From Enteractinococcus helveticum (GTDB lineage Bacteria > Actinomycetota > Actinomycetes > Actinomycetales > Micrococcaceae), in NCBI RefSeq assembly GCF_020742345.1, contig NZ_DYXC01000142.1, positions 1 to 64,000 on the forward strand: a stretch of 64,000 nucleotides of DNA, in the 5' to 3' direction. Made by a program: the position numbers and the translations under genes. Numbering within the stretch: position 1 is the first letter of the stretch; each line of letters opens with the position of its first letter. This document shows, in pieces, positions 34,877-44,426 of this stretch. The notes below the pieces were generated by a model. The model was not told where the DNA came from, searched no databases, and saw nothing but the letters and a program-made list of their open reading frames with translations.

Positions 34877-36922
34877 TTAGTTTCCCTTTTGGAGTCCGGC
34901 GGAAAGACTCTCGAGGCTTGTGAGGACTTGTTTGAGTGACCCGGTAGACCAAAAATTTGGCATCGAGGCTCGCAGGAATCCACTGTACCCGGCGCTTGCT
35001 AGACGCGAGTCGAGAACAGCAACAACTCCACGATCCGACGTTGATCGGATCAGACGCCCAGCACCTTGGGCTAGCCGAACGGCGGCATGGCTAGCCGAAA
35101 CCGCCATAAATCCGTTACCGCCGCGTTGGCTGATATATCGGGCACGCGCTGCGGCAAGTGGATCATCTGGTCGAGGAAATGGAAGCCGGTCAATAGTTAC
35201 CAGACGGAGAGTCTCTCCGGGGACGTCAACCCCCTGCCACAAGGTCAGTGTCCCAAAAAGACAGGCTCGTGGGTCTTCGGTGAACTCATCGATGAGTCCC
35301 GACAGTGTTGATTCCCCTTGCACCAGAATGTTGAGTTTGTCCCCAAAACGCAGGCGCATCTCATCGGCGGCAGCCTTGGCAGCACTACGCGAAGAAAACA
35401 GGCACAAGGCTCCCCCATCTGAGGCAGCTAACAGCTGCTCAAGCCGCTCATGCGATTGGGCAGAAGGTTGCGGACCTGGTTTGGGCAAATCATCGGCGAC
35501 ATACAGGATTCCCTGTCTGGGATAGTCAAAAGGGCTGCCCACATCCAGGGTCTTATATTTGGCACCACCATTAAGGGTGAACCCTAAATCATTGGTTATA
35601 GTATCAAACTTGCCACCAACGGTCAGCGTCGCCGACGTCAAGATCGTGGTGGATTCGTTGAGTAATTTATCGCGGAATTTCCCAGCAATCGATAGTGGCG
35701 CCGCATAGAGTAACGGTGCTGCATGCGGATCAGCTTCCACCCATCCTTGGCCGGGTTCAAAATGTGAAGGACGAGTCGCCCAAACAACCGTATCCCCCTT
35801 GGGCTGTGAGCCCGCGGAGAGGAGTTGTTCGGTGGTCTCTAAAATTTCGGTGAGACGATTTTTGACCAACTGGCGATTCGACTCTTCAGTTTCGGTGCCA
35901 CCGTTACCTTTGAGATCGCTGAGCATTTGTCGCGTCTCGTCTCGAACGCTTTCTAAAGCTGTTAATTGGTGTTCATTGAGGCCCTGAGCAAACCACCCGG
36001 TCGGCGCCGAAGCAAAAGCAGCTTCCATCGAGGCGGCCGCATCAGTCAGATCCGTGGCAACCACTGCTGCTTCTTGCCTTGCTTGTTTCGCGGCACTTCG
36101 AATCATAGACGCAGACAGATGCAGCGTCACTGCCGACGTCACGCGGTCCATGAGTTCGTGAGCCTCGTCGATGATAATCGCATCAGCCTCGGGCATGATG
36201 TTGAGGTCTTCGAAGGCAGCGATGGCCAGCATCGCATGGTTGGTCACGATGATGTCGGATTCGGCTGCAGCCTGACGGGCCAGTTCCGAAAAGCATTCTT
36301 CAGCGAATGGACATTTGCTAGCACCGATACACTCGCGGGCCGATACCGATACTTGACGCCAAGCTTCATCGGTAACCCCGGGTTTCAGATCATCACGATC
36401 TCCGGTATCGGTTTCTTCTGCCCACGAACGCAATCGAATGACTTCTTCGCCAAGTTGGGACAGCGGTTGGCCCACGACATCTGTGGTCGTTAGCAAACTG
36501 TCATCTTCGGTTTCGATCACGGCGCCGTGCAGTTTGTGTTTGCACACGTAGTTAGCACGGCCTTTCAACAGTGCCACATCGATGCTGCGCGGTAAGGCCG
36601 GTTCCAAGGTGTCCAGTAGTCGCGGAATGTCACGACTAATAATCTGGCTTTGCAGCGCAAGGGTCGCGGTAGCGATGACCACGGGTGACTCACTGGCCAG
36701 TGTGTAATCGATGGCGGGGACCAAATAGGCCAGGGACTTACCAGTACCAGTGCCAGCCTGCACGACCAGATGGGTCCCGGTCTGCAGGGCGCTGGCAACT
36801 TCAGTTGCCATGAGTTGTTGACCTGGACGGGTCTGCCCACCGAGTTCGGCAACGGCATCAGCCAGCCATTCGCTAACTTGCGTTTGGCTGGCTGTGTTGG
36901 TTACCGGTTGATTACCGGACAT
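34877..36922 (-). CDS. dinG: DinG/XPD-type ATP-dependent DNA helicase
   Basis: SF2 helicase of 681 residues. Walker A AGTGTGKS near residue 56, DEAH box (IIIDEAHELMD) in the middle, and cysteines that probably hold a 4Fe-4S cluster: one in NYVCKHK and three in ECIGASKCPFAEECF. C-terminal motifs FGTLTLWQGVDVPGE and QGAGRLIRS are intact. It overlaps the hflX gene by 11 bases. Likely role: unwinding of R-loops or damaged forks. Confidence 0.92.
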   Translation of the reverse strand: MSGNQPVTNTASQTQVSEWLADAVAELGGQTRPGQQLMATEVASALQTGTHLVVQAGTGTGKSLAYLVPAIDYTLASESPVVIATATLALQSQIISRDIPRLLDTLEPALPRSIDVALLKGRANYVCKHKLHGAVIETEDDSLLTTTDVVGQPLSQLGEEVIRLRSWAEETDTGDRDDLKPGVTDEAWRQVSVSARECIGASKCPFAEECFSELARQAAAESDIIVTNHAMLAIAAFEDLNIMPEADAIIIDEAHELMDRVTSAVTLHLSASMIRSAAKQARQEAAVVATDLTDAAASMEAAFASAPTGWFAQGLNEHQLTALESVRDETRQMLSDLKGNGGTETEESNRQLVKNRLTEILETTEQLLSAGSQPKGDTVVWATRPSHFEPGQGWVEADPHAAPLLYAAPLSIAGKFRDKLLNESTTILTSATLTVGGKFDTITNDLGFTLNGGAKYKTLDVGSPFDYPRQGILYVADDLPKPGPQPSAQSHERLEQLLAASDGGALCLFSSRSAAKAAADEMRLRFGDKLNILVQGESTLSGLIDEFTEDPRACLFGTLTLWQGVDVPGETLRLVTIDRLPFPRPDDPLAAARARYISQRGGNGFMAVSASHAAVRLAQGAGRLIRSTSDRGVVAVLDSRLASAGYSGFLRASMPNFWSTGSLKQVLTSLESLSAGLQKGN

Positions 36923-38450
36923 AGCTTAAGTAGTGGTCCTTATCCTCTGGATACACCAGCACGGTCAAGGCGGTGCCTTCCGGCTCATAGGTTTCGGCCA
37001 GAATTTCGGTGTCATCCGAGTGTAGTCGGTTCACGACGTCGCCGTCGGTATATGGCACCAGTAGATCCATGTGAACGCTAGGTCGTGGCAATCCCTCGGC
37101 GATGGCCGCTTCGAGTTCTGGGAACCCTTCCCCGGTCGCCGCTGAGACGACAAGCGCACTGGGGTATCGGCGTCGTAGTCGCGCTAAAACCATAGGATCT
37201 GAAGCATCGGCTTTGTTGAAGACGATGAGCTCTTGGATATCAGCAATATTGGTGTCGAGAAACACCTGATGGACTGCTTCGATCTGAGCTTCAGGTTCAG
37301 GATGTGATGCGTCCACGACGTGTAAGATCAGGTCCGCTTCATCGACTTCTTCCAGCGTGGAGCGAAAGGCTTCAACCAATTGTGTTGGCAGCTGGCGTAC
37401 AAACCCGACAGTGTCTGACAAGGTATATGCAATGCCATCGTCGGTTTGGGCTGCACGGACAGTTGGGTCCAGGGTTGCGAACAAGGCGTTTTCGACCAGG
37501 ACGCCTGCTTTGGTCAGCCTGTTGAGGATGGATGATTTTCCTGCGTTGGTATACCCAGCAATTGCCACCGATGGGATTTGGTTGCGACGACGACGAGCGC
37601 GCTTTGTCCGGCGAGCGCTTTCCATGTGCTTGATGTCGCGACGCAATTTCGCCATCCGGTCACGAATGCGACGTCGGTCGAGTTCGATTTTCGTTTCACC
37701 AGGACCGCGCGACCCAATACCGGCACCGCCGGCGGCCTGTCCACCGGCCTGCCTTGACATGGATTCGCCCCAACCACGCAGGCGCGGCAATAGGTATTCC
37801 AGCTGGGCTAGTTCAACTTGGGCTTTACCTTCTTTGGATTGTGCGTGTTGCGCAAAAATATCCAGGATCAGCGCCGTGCGGTCGATGACTTTCACACCGA
37901 CAACATCTTCTAGTCCACGGCGTTGTGATGGGGCCAGTTCGGTATCGACGATGACGGTATCAGCGGCTTGTTCTTGGACGATATCTCGCAGTTGTTGTGC
38001 TTTTCCGCGGCCCAGAAACGTTGCGGGGTCAGGTGCGTGCCGACGCTGAATGATGCCGTCGAGCACTGTCGACCCGGCTGTATGGGCTAGGGCAGCCAGC
38101 TCTTGGAGTGAGTGCTCTGCTTCAGTTACGGAACCGTCAGTCCATAGGCCTGCCAGGACGACTTTTTCCAAACGAAGTTTACGATATTCTACTTCTGTAA
38201 TGTCATCGAGTTCAGTTGATAAACCCTCTACACGCCGCAGCGCATGGCGCTTTTCGAGATCAAACTGATCACCATCAAATACAGTATGGTTCGACCCTCC
38301 TTCGTCCAGCGCTTGAGCACCCGCAGAACGAGAGTCCTCAACCGCACTTATCTGCGAAGCTTTCGCATCGTCGGCGGACAAGATTCGGTTGATCAGCGCT
38401 TTGACTTGCTCGTCAACTTGAGGATCAGAGGGTTCGTATGGTGTGACCAT
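36912..38450 (-). CDS. hflX: GTPase HflX
   Basis: Ribosome-associated GTPase (512 residues) that splits or rescues ribosomes under stress in bacteria studied. N-terminal HflX domain with GRGK (147-150) and the glycine-rich GGQAAGGAGIGSRGPGETK, then G1 GYTNAGKS at 299-306 and the NKAD motif. AAGGAG (38455-38460) lies 4 bases before the ATG at 38450. First gene of a pair with dinG. Confidence 0.95.
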   Translation of the reverse strand: MVTPYEPSDPQVDEQVKALINRILSADDAKASQISAVEDSRSAGAQALDEGGSNHTVFDGDQFDLEKRHALRRVEGLSTELDDITEVEYRKLRLEKVVLAGLWTDGSVTEAEHSLQELAALAHTAGSTVLDGIIQRRHAPDPATFLGRGKAQQLRDIVQEQAADTVIVDTELAPSQRRGLEDVVGVKVIDRTALILDIFAQHAQSKEGKAQVELAQLEYLLPRLRGWGESMSRQAGGQAAGGAGIGSRGPGETKIELDRRRIRDRMAKLRRDIKHMESARRTKRARRRRNQIPSVAIAGYTNAGKSSILNRLTKAGVLVENALFATLDPTVRAAQTDDGIAYTLSDTVGFVRQLPTQLVEAFRSTLEEVDEADLILHVVDASHPEPEAQIEAVHQVFLDTNIADIQELIVFNKADASDPMVLARLRRRYPSALVVSAATGEGFPELEAAIAEGLPRPSVHMDLLVPYTDGDVVNRLHSDDTEILAETYEPEGTALTVLVYPEDKDHYLSYVR

Positions 38451-38673
38451 TTTCTCCTTGTTCAGAGGCTTTTCCTTACGTTGTAGTATGTCACATTTAC
38501 TGTCATTAAGCCCATGATCTCGGGCTTTTCGTGGGGAACGCGTGGTGATTTTTCTATCAAATACATCTGTCTATAACAACAGCGTGCAGAGAGGAAATAT
38601 TCCAGTTGACACACCGTGCCAACATGGTGCTGTGCCGCAGCGAATGTCCGGAACGTACTACACTACAAAGACC

Positions 38674-39294
38674 ATGAATGAGCATTATTTCTCCTCCAGT
38701 CCGTCTGGCCAAGATCGTCGGCGTGTAGTCGATGTCGAGCTTGCCGAACAAGATGTTCAAGTTGAGACCTCTGGCAGCATTTTTTCTCCCGATGGGGTGG
38801 ATCGCGGGACACGTGTCCTCTTGGAGGTCGTAGCTGATCCCCCTGCCGCGGGAGAATTCCTCGATATTGGGTCCGGATGGGGGCCCATTGCACTGACGAT
38901 GGGGTTACTTTCGCCGGGTGCGGACATCACGGCCGTAGAGGTCAATGAACGCGCAGCGATGCTGACCCAGACAAACGCTGCACGTCTCGGGATCGACAAC
39001 ATCAGGGTCCAACACCCGGACGATGTTTCTACAGGTGCTACTTTCGATCTGATCTGGTCAAATCCCCCGATTCGAATTGGTAAGACTGCCTTACATGACA
39101 TCTTGACCCGGTGGCTACCTACGCTGAAACCTGGCGGCCAAGCGTGGCTCGTAGTGGCTAAGAAACTCGGCGCTGATTCATTATTGCCTTGGATCCAATC
39201 CATGCTCGATGCGAAGGCACCTGGCGAATTTTCTGTTCGTCGGGCCGCTACAGATAAAGGCTTTCGAGTACTCCTTGTGGAACGCGTCTTATAA
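38674..39294 (+). CDS. Class I SAM-dependent methyltransferase (RsmC-like)
   Basis: About 206 residues with the SAM motif LDIGSGWGPIA and the catalytic-type motif SNPPIRIG, matching the 16S rRNA G1207 methyltransferase family and single-domain actinobacterial relatives. The open frame reaches back to 38542, but the ATG at 38674 starts the conserved part. TACACT at 38659-38664 is correctly placed for a -10 box of a leaderless mRNA. Divergent from hflX; the last 6 bases overlap the dapF-like gene. Confidence 0.85.
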   Translation: MNEHYFSSSPSGQDRRRVVDVELAEQDVQVETSGSIFSPDGVDRGTRVLLEVVADPPAAGEFLDIGSGWGPIALTMGLLSPGADITAVEVNERAAMLTQTNAARLGIDNIRVQHPDDVSTGATFDLIWSNPPIRIGKTALHDILTRWLPTLKPGGQAWLVVAKKLGADSLLPWIQSMLDAKAPGEFSVRRAATDKGFRVLLVERVL

Positions 39295-40197
39295 CCGACC
39301 AATAAAAGCCGTTGAGAGCGCTGCGAAGGTAGATATTCGTTGACCCTCGTGAAGTTGCACCACGATGTCACCACATGGTGTTGACACATTCCACAAGCTC
39401 AGTTGGGTCAGTCCCGTCCACAGTTGGAAAGCAATTGTCGCAGTTGCTGCCGCCGTGCCCAGGTCAGAGACGCCATGAACTGCGGGGTGGTGCCGCAGTG
39501 CTAATTGGCCGATGCCCTCCACCATAAGCGGGTCGTGTGGCACAACGAAATTTACTCCGGTCGGTTCCGAAGCTTCTGGATCAATCGATGGGGCTTGTGC
39601 CAAGTCTATGCCCGCTAATTCTCCTAAAGACTCTACTGCTACCGTGACGTGTAGGTTTTGAGCTCGGATACTCAAGCCTGGTCGTGGATCTGTTAGTCCT
39701 GCTGCCATGACTAAAGTGTCAGAGCCTGCTGCACTTGCAGTTTCGGGCATCTCGTATGACCATTGGCCAATATCAACACCTACATAGGCAGGGGTGTAAA
39801 CCGTGGTAATTAGGCCTGACGAAGAGCTGAAGACGTGGTGCGACGTGTCTGCATTTGCTATCTTCTTCAGGGCTACCAATGCATAAGTTGCAACACGGGC
39901 TGCTTCTGTCAGGTGCTGCATCGGTGTTCCATCAGCCATCCAGGCTTCTAGACTAAGCGCTGGGCGCCCGTGTAGTGGTGGAGCCTCAGTAATCAGCACC
40001 ACCCCAACAGCACCGACGCCAGTGGAACGATTGCACAGCCAAATAATATGTTCTGAGGTCAGTTCGAAGCGCTGGGTTGGTTCGTCAATGACAATCCAGT
40101 CGCCGGTCGGACCTGTGATTTTTATAAATTGCTCACCGACTAAGTCTTCTCGCATGCCCTGTCGACGAACTTGCGGTGTGGACTGTGAAACGTTCAT
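39289..40197 (-). CDS. Degenerate diaminopimelate epimerase homologue, catalytic cysteines lost
   Basis: 302 residues that align along the whole length with DapF, in the normal dapF place before miaA. The family ADGS-x4-CGNG-x-R becomes ADGTPMQHLTEAAR, so the first catalytic cysteine is L96. The family SCGTGACA becomes DLGTAAAT, so the second is L246. The N-terminal GNDF motif is also altered (TGDW at 31-34). The reading frame is intact, with good downstream conservation (GVNFVVPHDP). It is therefore a pseudo-enzyme or a protein with another role, not a working epimerase. It overlaps the convergent methyltransferase gene by 6 bases and follows miaA by 9 bases. Confidence 0.85.
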   Translation of the reverse strand: MNVSQSTPQVRRQGMREDLVGEQFIKITGPTGDWIVIDEPTQRFELTSEHIIWLCNRSTGVGAVGVVLITEAPPLHGRPALSLEAWMADGTPMQHLTEAARVATYALVALKKIANADTSHHVFSSSSGLITTVYTPAYVGVDIGQWSYEMPETASAAGSDTLVMAAGLTDPRPGLSIRAQNLHVTVAVESLGELAGIDLAQAPSIDPEASEPTGVNFVVPHDPLMVEGIGQLALRHHPAVHGVSDLGTAAATATIAFQLWTGLTQLSLWNVSTPCGDIVVQLHEGQRISTFAALSTAFIGRL

Positions 40198-40206
40198 GTC
40201 GTCAGC

Positions 40207-41118
40207 TTAGCTGGATTCTACGAGACGGATGATATCGGCCAGCGCATGGTCAGCTTGTGGATCGATCCAATGCACACGGGGGTCGGCCTTAAACCAGGTT
40301 TCTTGGCGGCGGGCGAACCGACGGGTAGAGACGATGGTCGAGTCGATAGCTTCTCGCAAACTGATTGCGCCACTGAGATGTTCCATCATTTGGCGATAGC
40401 CAATGGCGCGGGACGCTGTTGGCGCTAGTCCTAAGCCGTGGGCTTGTAAATTTTCTACTTCCTCGAGCCAACCGCTTTCTATCATGTTGTACACGCGTTG
40501 TTCTATGCGTTCGTGTAAGTGGGCACGGTCAATGCTCAGGCCAATTTGTACCACGGGAGGTAGCTCGGGGTGGTATTGGCGTTTGGGCATGAACGAGCTA
40601 AATGTTCGTCCAGTGAGTCGGTATACCTCTATGGCGCGAATTATCCGACGGTTGTCCTGAAGACGCTGTGCTGATGCCTGGTCGACTCGCTGAAGCTCAT
40701 CGAGGAGCGGTCCGATGCCTTCTTTTTCAACTTGTGTAGTGAGGTCTTGCCGCAGAGCGCGGTCAGTCGGTGGAAACTCAAGTGTGTCGAGGGCCGCCCG
40801 GACATACAGGCCTGAGCCTCCTGTCAAGATTGGCACCTGAGACCGTGCCCTAATCTCCTCAATGGTTGTTCGTGCCAACGTTTGAAAGGTAGCAACGCTG
40901 GCCTCAACCTGAAGGTCATAGATGTCCAACAGGTGGTGAGCAATCCCTTGGCGTTCTTCGACGGTAGCTTTGGCCGTGCCGATGTCCATACCTCGATAAA
41001 ACTGCATGGCATCAGCATTGATGATCTCACCGCCAAGAACCTTGGCCAAAGCAATCGCTAAGGCAGTCTTTCCTGTGGCGGTAGCCCCAACGAACGCTAC
41101 AACGGGCTGCTTATCCAA
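40207..41118 (-). CDS. miaA: tRNA dimethylallyltransferase
   Basis: Adds the isopentenyl group to A37 of certain tRNAs, the substrate for MiaB. 303 residues with P-loop GATATGKTA at 11-19, DSxQ-equivalent NADAMQFYRGMDIGTAK and TGGSGLY. It overlaps miaB by 8 bases, so both steps of the modification are encoded together. Confidence 0.95.
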   Translation of the reverse strand: MDKQPVVAFVGATATGKTALAIALAKVLGGEIINADAMQFYRGMDIGTAKATVEERQGIAHHLLDIYDLQVEASVATFQTLARTTIEEIRARSQVPILTGGSGLYVRAALDTLEFPPTDRALRQDLTTQVEKEGIGPLLDELQRVDQASAQRLQDNRRIIRAIEVYRLTGRTFSSFMPKRQYHPELPPVVQIGLSIDRAHLHERIEQRVYNMIESGWLEEVENLQAHGLGLAPTASRAIGYRQMMEHLSGAISLREAIDSTIVSTRRFARRQETWFKADPRVHWIDPQADHALADIIRLVESS

Positions 41119-42616
41119 TGCGCAAGCTTGGCAGTCCGAGGTTCACACCACCTGCTGGAGTACCGGTACCGGTACCGCAAGAGTCAGCCTGAGCTCGATC
41201 CCATGCATCCCCAGCACGTGAGGGTCGTAGATGGTACTGTTTGGCAGCTGTTGGATCAGCGATGAGGTGGTATGGATGTGATTCAGTAATGGGTACTGTT
41301 ACGAAATCTCCAGGGCGCGGTGTTTGAGCACTTGCTGGGATGCTGAAGTGAACCAGGCGGTTGTCAGGCGCCCGGCCGGTGAGGCGTCCGGTCTGTTCAC
41401 CTCGACTACCGGCATCGTTTGTTACAAGCAGTTCTTGAGATGTACCAACGAGTTTTGCAGATTCTTCTGCCGCGATGCGGTCTTGCAGTGCCACGAGCCG
41501 TTCAAAACGTTCTTGCACAACATCTTTTGGAATTTGATCTTCCATGTCCGCCGCGGGTGTTCCAGCTCGTGGGGAATATTGAAAGGTGTATGCCATCGAG
41601 AAACGTGAAGCTTCGACCACTTCGAGGGTTTGCTGAAAATCAGCTTCAGTCTCGCCAGGAAAGCCAACGATAATATCTGTAGTCACCGCAGCGTGTGGGA
41701 TGCGTTCGCGAACTTTCTCCAGGATCCCAAGGAAGCGCTTGGAACGATAGGATCTGCGCATGGCTTTTAAAATGGTGTCGGATCCCGATTGCAACGGCAT
41801 ATGCAATTGTGGCATCACGTTCGGTGTTTCGGCCATAGCATCGATGACATCATCGGTAAATGAGGCTGGGTGCGGGCTAGTAAACCTGACTCGTTCCAGT
41901 CCCTCGATTTCACCGGTAGCGCGCAGGAGCTTAGAAAATGCTTGACGATCTCGAAACTCTACCCCGTATGTGTTGACGTTCTGTCCCAGAAGGGTAACTT
42001 CAACAGCGCCGTCGTCAACCAGCGCTTGAACTTCGGCCAGAATGTCTCCCGGTCGACGATCTTTTTCTTTTCCACGTAGCGACGGGACGATACAGAACGT
42101 ACAAGTGTTGTTGCAGCCTACTGAAATAGACACCCAGCCTGAGTAACTAGACTCGCGCTTTGTAGGCAAAGTCGACGGGAACGTTTCTAGAGCCTCCAGG
42201 AGTTCGACCTGGGCCTCATTATTATGGCGTGACCGGTTCAAAAGAACTGGCAACGATCCGATATTATGTGTCCCAAACACGACATCAACCCAAGGTGCAC
42301 GTTCGACAATCGTATCCTGGTCTTTTTGTGCAAGACACCCTCCAACGGCGATTTGCATGCTGGGGTGTTCGTCCTTTGTGACCTTGAGATTTCCCAGGTG
42401 ACCGTAAAGCCGGTTTGCGGCATTTTCTCGAACTGCGCACGTGTTAAATACAACGAGATCAGGAGTCGAATCGTCACTTGCAGGAACGTACCCGTTGGTT
42501 TCCAACAGTCCAGAAATGCGTTCTGAATCATGCACATTCATTTGGCAACCGAACGTGCGGATTTCATACGAGCGTGGCGTTGCGATGTCGGCTACGGTTT
42601 CAGTCACGATATTCAT
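41111..42616 (-). CDS. miaB: tRNA-2-methylthio-N6-dimethylallyladenosine synthase
   Basis: Radical SAM methylthiotransferase of 501 residues. The three N-terminal cluster cysteines are in FGCQMN, NTCAVREN and VGGCLAQ, and the radical SAM triad is in SVGCNNTCTFC. A C-terminal TRAM domain follows. Nearly abuts recX (1-base gap). Confidence 0.96.
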   Translation of the reverse strand: MNIVTETVADIATPRSYEIRTFGCQMNVHDSERISGLLETNGYVPASDDSTPDLVVFNTCAVRENAANRLYGHLGNLKVTKDEHPSMQIAVGGCLAQKDQDTIVERAPWVDVVFGTHNIGSLPVLLNRSRHNNEAQVELLEALETFPSTLPTKRESSYSGWVSISVGCNNTCTFCIVPSLRGKEKDRRPGDILAEVQALVDDGAVEVTLLGQNVNTYGVEFRDRQAFSKLLRATGEIEGLERVRFTSPHPASFTDDVIDAMAETPNVMPQLHMPLQSGSDTILKAMRRSYRSKRFLGILEKVRERIPHAAVTTDIIVGFPGETEADFQQTLEVVEASRFSMAYTFQYSPRAGTPAADMEDQIPKDVVQERFERLVALQDRIAAEESAKLVGTSQELLVTNDAGSRGEQTGRLTGRAPDNRLVHFSIPASAQTPRPGDFVTVPITESHPYHLIADPTAAKQYHLRPSRAGDAWDRAQADSCGTGTGTPAGGVNLGLPSLRIG

Positions 42617-42617
42617 T

Positions 42618-43154
42618 TCATTCGTCTAGGGGGTCAAGGTCAACGGCATCCAAAGCACTAGTGACTACGTTGAATGCCACGCCTGGCACATACCCTTTTC
42701 TGGAGAGCATGCCAACCAGGCGTCGCACTATTCTATCGCGTTGCTGACGCGATTCTGGATCTGTTGAAGCAGGCACCTTTGTCCGAGACAATTTCCGCAT
42801 AACCAAATCATAAGCAGCTGTCCATTCGTCCTCGTCCGAGACCTGCTCGAGCGCTACGGCAGCCAGATCATCAGCAATGCCACGCTGACGCAATTCCATG
42901 CTTAAGGCCCTGCGCGCCAGGCCCTTCGAACGGTGCCGTGAACGGACCCAGCTTTCGGCAAATGCCGCATCATCTATGAGTTCGACTTCTTCGAAACGGT
43001 CGAGCACCTCTTCAACCACGTTGTCAGCGATTTCTCGGCTCCGAAGTTTTTCGGCAAGTTGATGCCGAGTTTTCGGTGCAGCTGACAGTTGGCGCAACGC
43101 AATATTGCGCGCAGCTTGGTGCTGGTCCGTTTCGAGATCGTCTTGATCATTCAT
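42618..43154 (-). CDS. recX: Regulatory protein RecX
   Basis: 178 residues of helical repeats that bind the RecA filament and limit its activity. The characteristic RSRHRSKGLARRALSMELR segment is present, and the order recA-recX matches other actinobacteria, with a 5-base gap after recA. Confidence 0.92.
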   Translation of the reverse strand: MNDQDDLETDQHQAARNIALRQLSAAPKTRHQLAEKLRSREIADNVVEEVLDRFEEVELIDDAAFAESWVRSRHRSKGLARRALSMELRQRGIADDLAAVALEQVSDEDEWTAAYDLVMRKLSRTKVPASTDPESRQQRDRIVRRLVGMLSRKGYVPGVAFNVVTSALDAVDLDPLDE

Positions 43155-43159
43155 AGAAT

Positions 43160-44209
43160 TTAGGCATCCTCAACGGCTTTCAATGCAACTTCTTCGTCTT
43201 CCTCTTCCACATTGGTTCCAATGCCCAGAGCGGCCTTAATGCGATCTTCAATCTCAACTGCTAAATCTGGATTGTCTTTGAGGAATCGGCGAGAATTCTC
43301 TTTACCTTGACCGAGCTGATCACCATCGTAGGTGTACCACGCACCGGACTTGCGAACGATGTTGTGTTCCACGCCCATATCCAGCAGACCACCTTCGCGG
43401 GAGATTCCTTCACCGTAAAGAATGTCGAATTCAGCCTGCTTAAATGGTGGAGCCATCTTGTTCTTGACGATCTTGGCTCGCGTACGGTTGCCAACAGGCT
43501 CGCCGGCTTGTTTCAGTGTCTCAATGCGGCGAATGTCAATACGAACGGAAGCATAGAATTTCAATGCTTTACCGCCAGTGGTAGTTTCCGGCGAACCAAA
43601 AAATACACCAATTTTTTCACGTAACTGGTTGATAAAGATGGCAGTAGTCTTGGACTGTGCAAGGCGGCCAGTGATCTTTCGTAGCGCCTGGGACATAAGT
43701 CGCGCTTGAAGACCTACGTGACTATCCCCCATTTCCCCTTCGATTTCGGCTCGTGGAACGAGTGCGGCCACCGAGTCGATAACAACGATGTCAAGTGCGC
43801 CGGATCCGACGAGCATATCCATAATTTCAAGTGCTTGTTCACCGGTGTCAGGCTGTGAGACAAGCAGCGCGTCAGTGTCGACACCAAGCTTCTTGGCATA
43901 TTCAGGATCAAGTGCGTGTTCAGCATCGATGAATGCAGCAATACCACCCTGGCGCTGAGCCGCTGCTACAGCGTGCAACGCAATAGTCGTCTTACCCGAC
44001 GACTCTGGGCCATAGACTTCTACCACACGACCGCGTGGTAAGCCACCAATCCCTAAAGCAACATCGAGGGCAACCGAACCGGTCGGAATGACTTCAATGG
44101 GCGTCCGAACTTCGTCCCCCAGACGCATGATTGAACCTTTGCCGTAGCTCTTGTCAATTTGCGCAAGGGCTGCCTCAAGGGCTTTTTCGCGATTTGAATC
44201 TGAAGACAT
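43160..44209 (-). CDS. recA: Recombinase RecA
   Basis: 349 residues; strand-exchange ATPase. Walker A GPESSGKT at 67-74, Walker B VVIDSVAAL and the L2 loop region NQLREKIGVFFG are normal; the C terminus is acidic. ATG at 44209 is preceded by AAGGAG at 8 bases; the upstream in-frame start is not needed. No inteins. Unlike most actinobacterial recA genes, no LexA-box-like sequence (GAAC-N4-GTTC) was found upstream. Confidence 0.98.
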   Translation of the reverse strand: MSSDSNREKALEAALAQIDKSYGKGSIMRLGDEVRTPIEVIPTGSVALDVALGIGGLPRGRVVEVYGPESSGKTTIALHAVAAAQRQGGIAAFIDAEHALDPEYAKKLGVDTDALLVSQPDTGEQALEIMDMLVGSGALDIVVIDSVAALVPRAEIEGEMGDSHVGLQARLMSQALRKITGRLAQSKTTAIFINQLREKIGVFFGSPETTTGGKALKFYASVRIDIRRIETLKQAGEPVGNRTRAKIVKNKMAPPFKQAEFDILYGEGISREGGLLDMGVEHNIVRKSGAWYTYDGDQLGQGKENSRRFLKDNPDLAVEIEDRIKAALGIGTNVEEEDEEVALKAVEDA

Positions 44210-44309
44210 TCGTCTACTCCTTGAATTGTTAATGACAAGTCTCACGACCTGCTGTCATGCTCCAAAGTCTATGATGTCGCACGGACACGATAAGCCGCAC
44301 AAAACACCT

Positions 44310-44358
44310 TGTGGAAAACTGCGTGAAACAAGAGCATTTAACGGCAACCTGTGGATAA
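44310..44358 (-). promoter_or_regulatory. Two DnaA-box-like 9-mers upstream of recA
   Basis: Minus strand TTATCCACA (44350-44358), a perfect match to the standard DnaA box, and TTTTCCACA (44310-44318), one mismatch. Same orientation, 40 bases apart, between the DUF3046 gene and recA. They may control recA or be chance matches. Confidence 0.4.
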
Positions 44359-44426
44359 ATTTTACCGCCTTTGGGCAAAGCATTCGAGCCCAGCGTGATG
44401 TGTGTCGGACTCTCACCAAGCCCCGG

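Noticed and set aside
38508..38527. AAGCCC/GGGCTT hairpin followed by TTTT between hflX and the methyltransferase gene
   Set aside because: It would terminate plus-strand transcription, but no plus-strand gene lies upstream; a 6-bp stem is also weak. Possibly part of the hflX leader.
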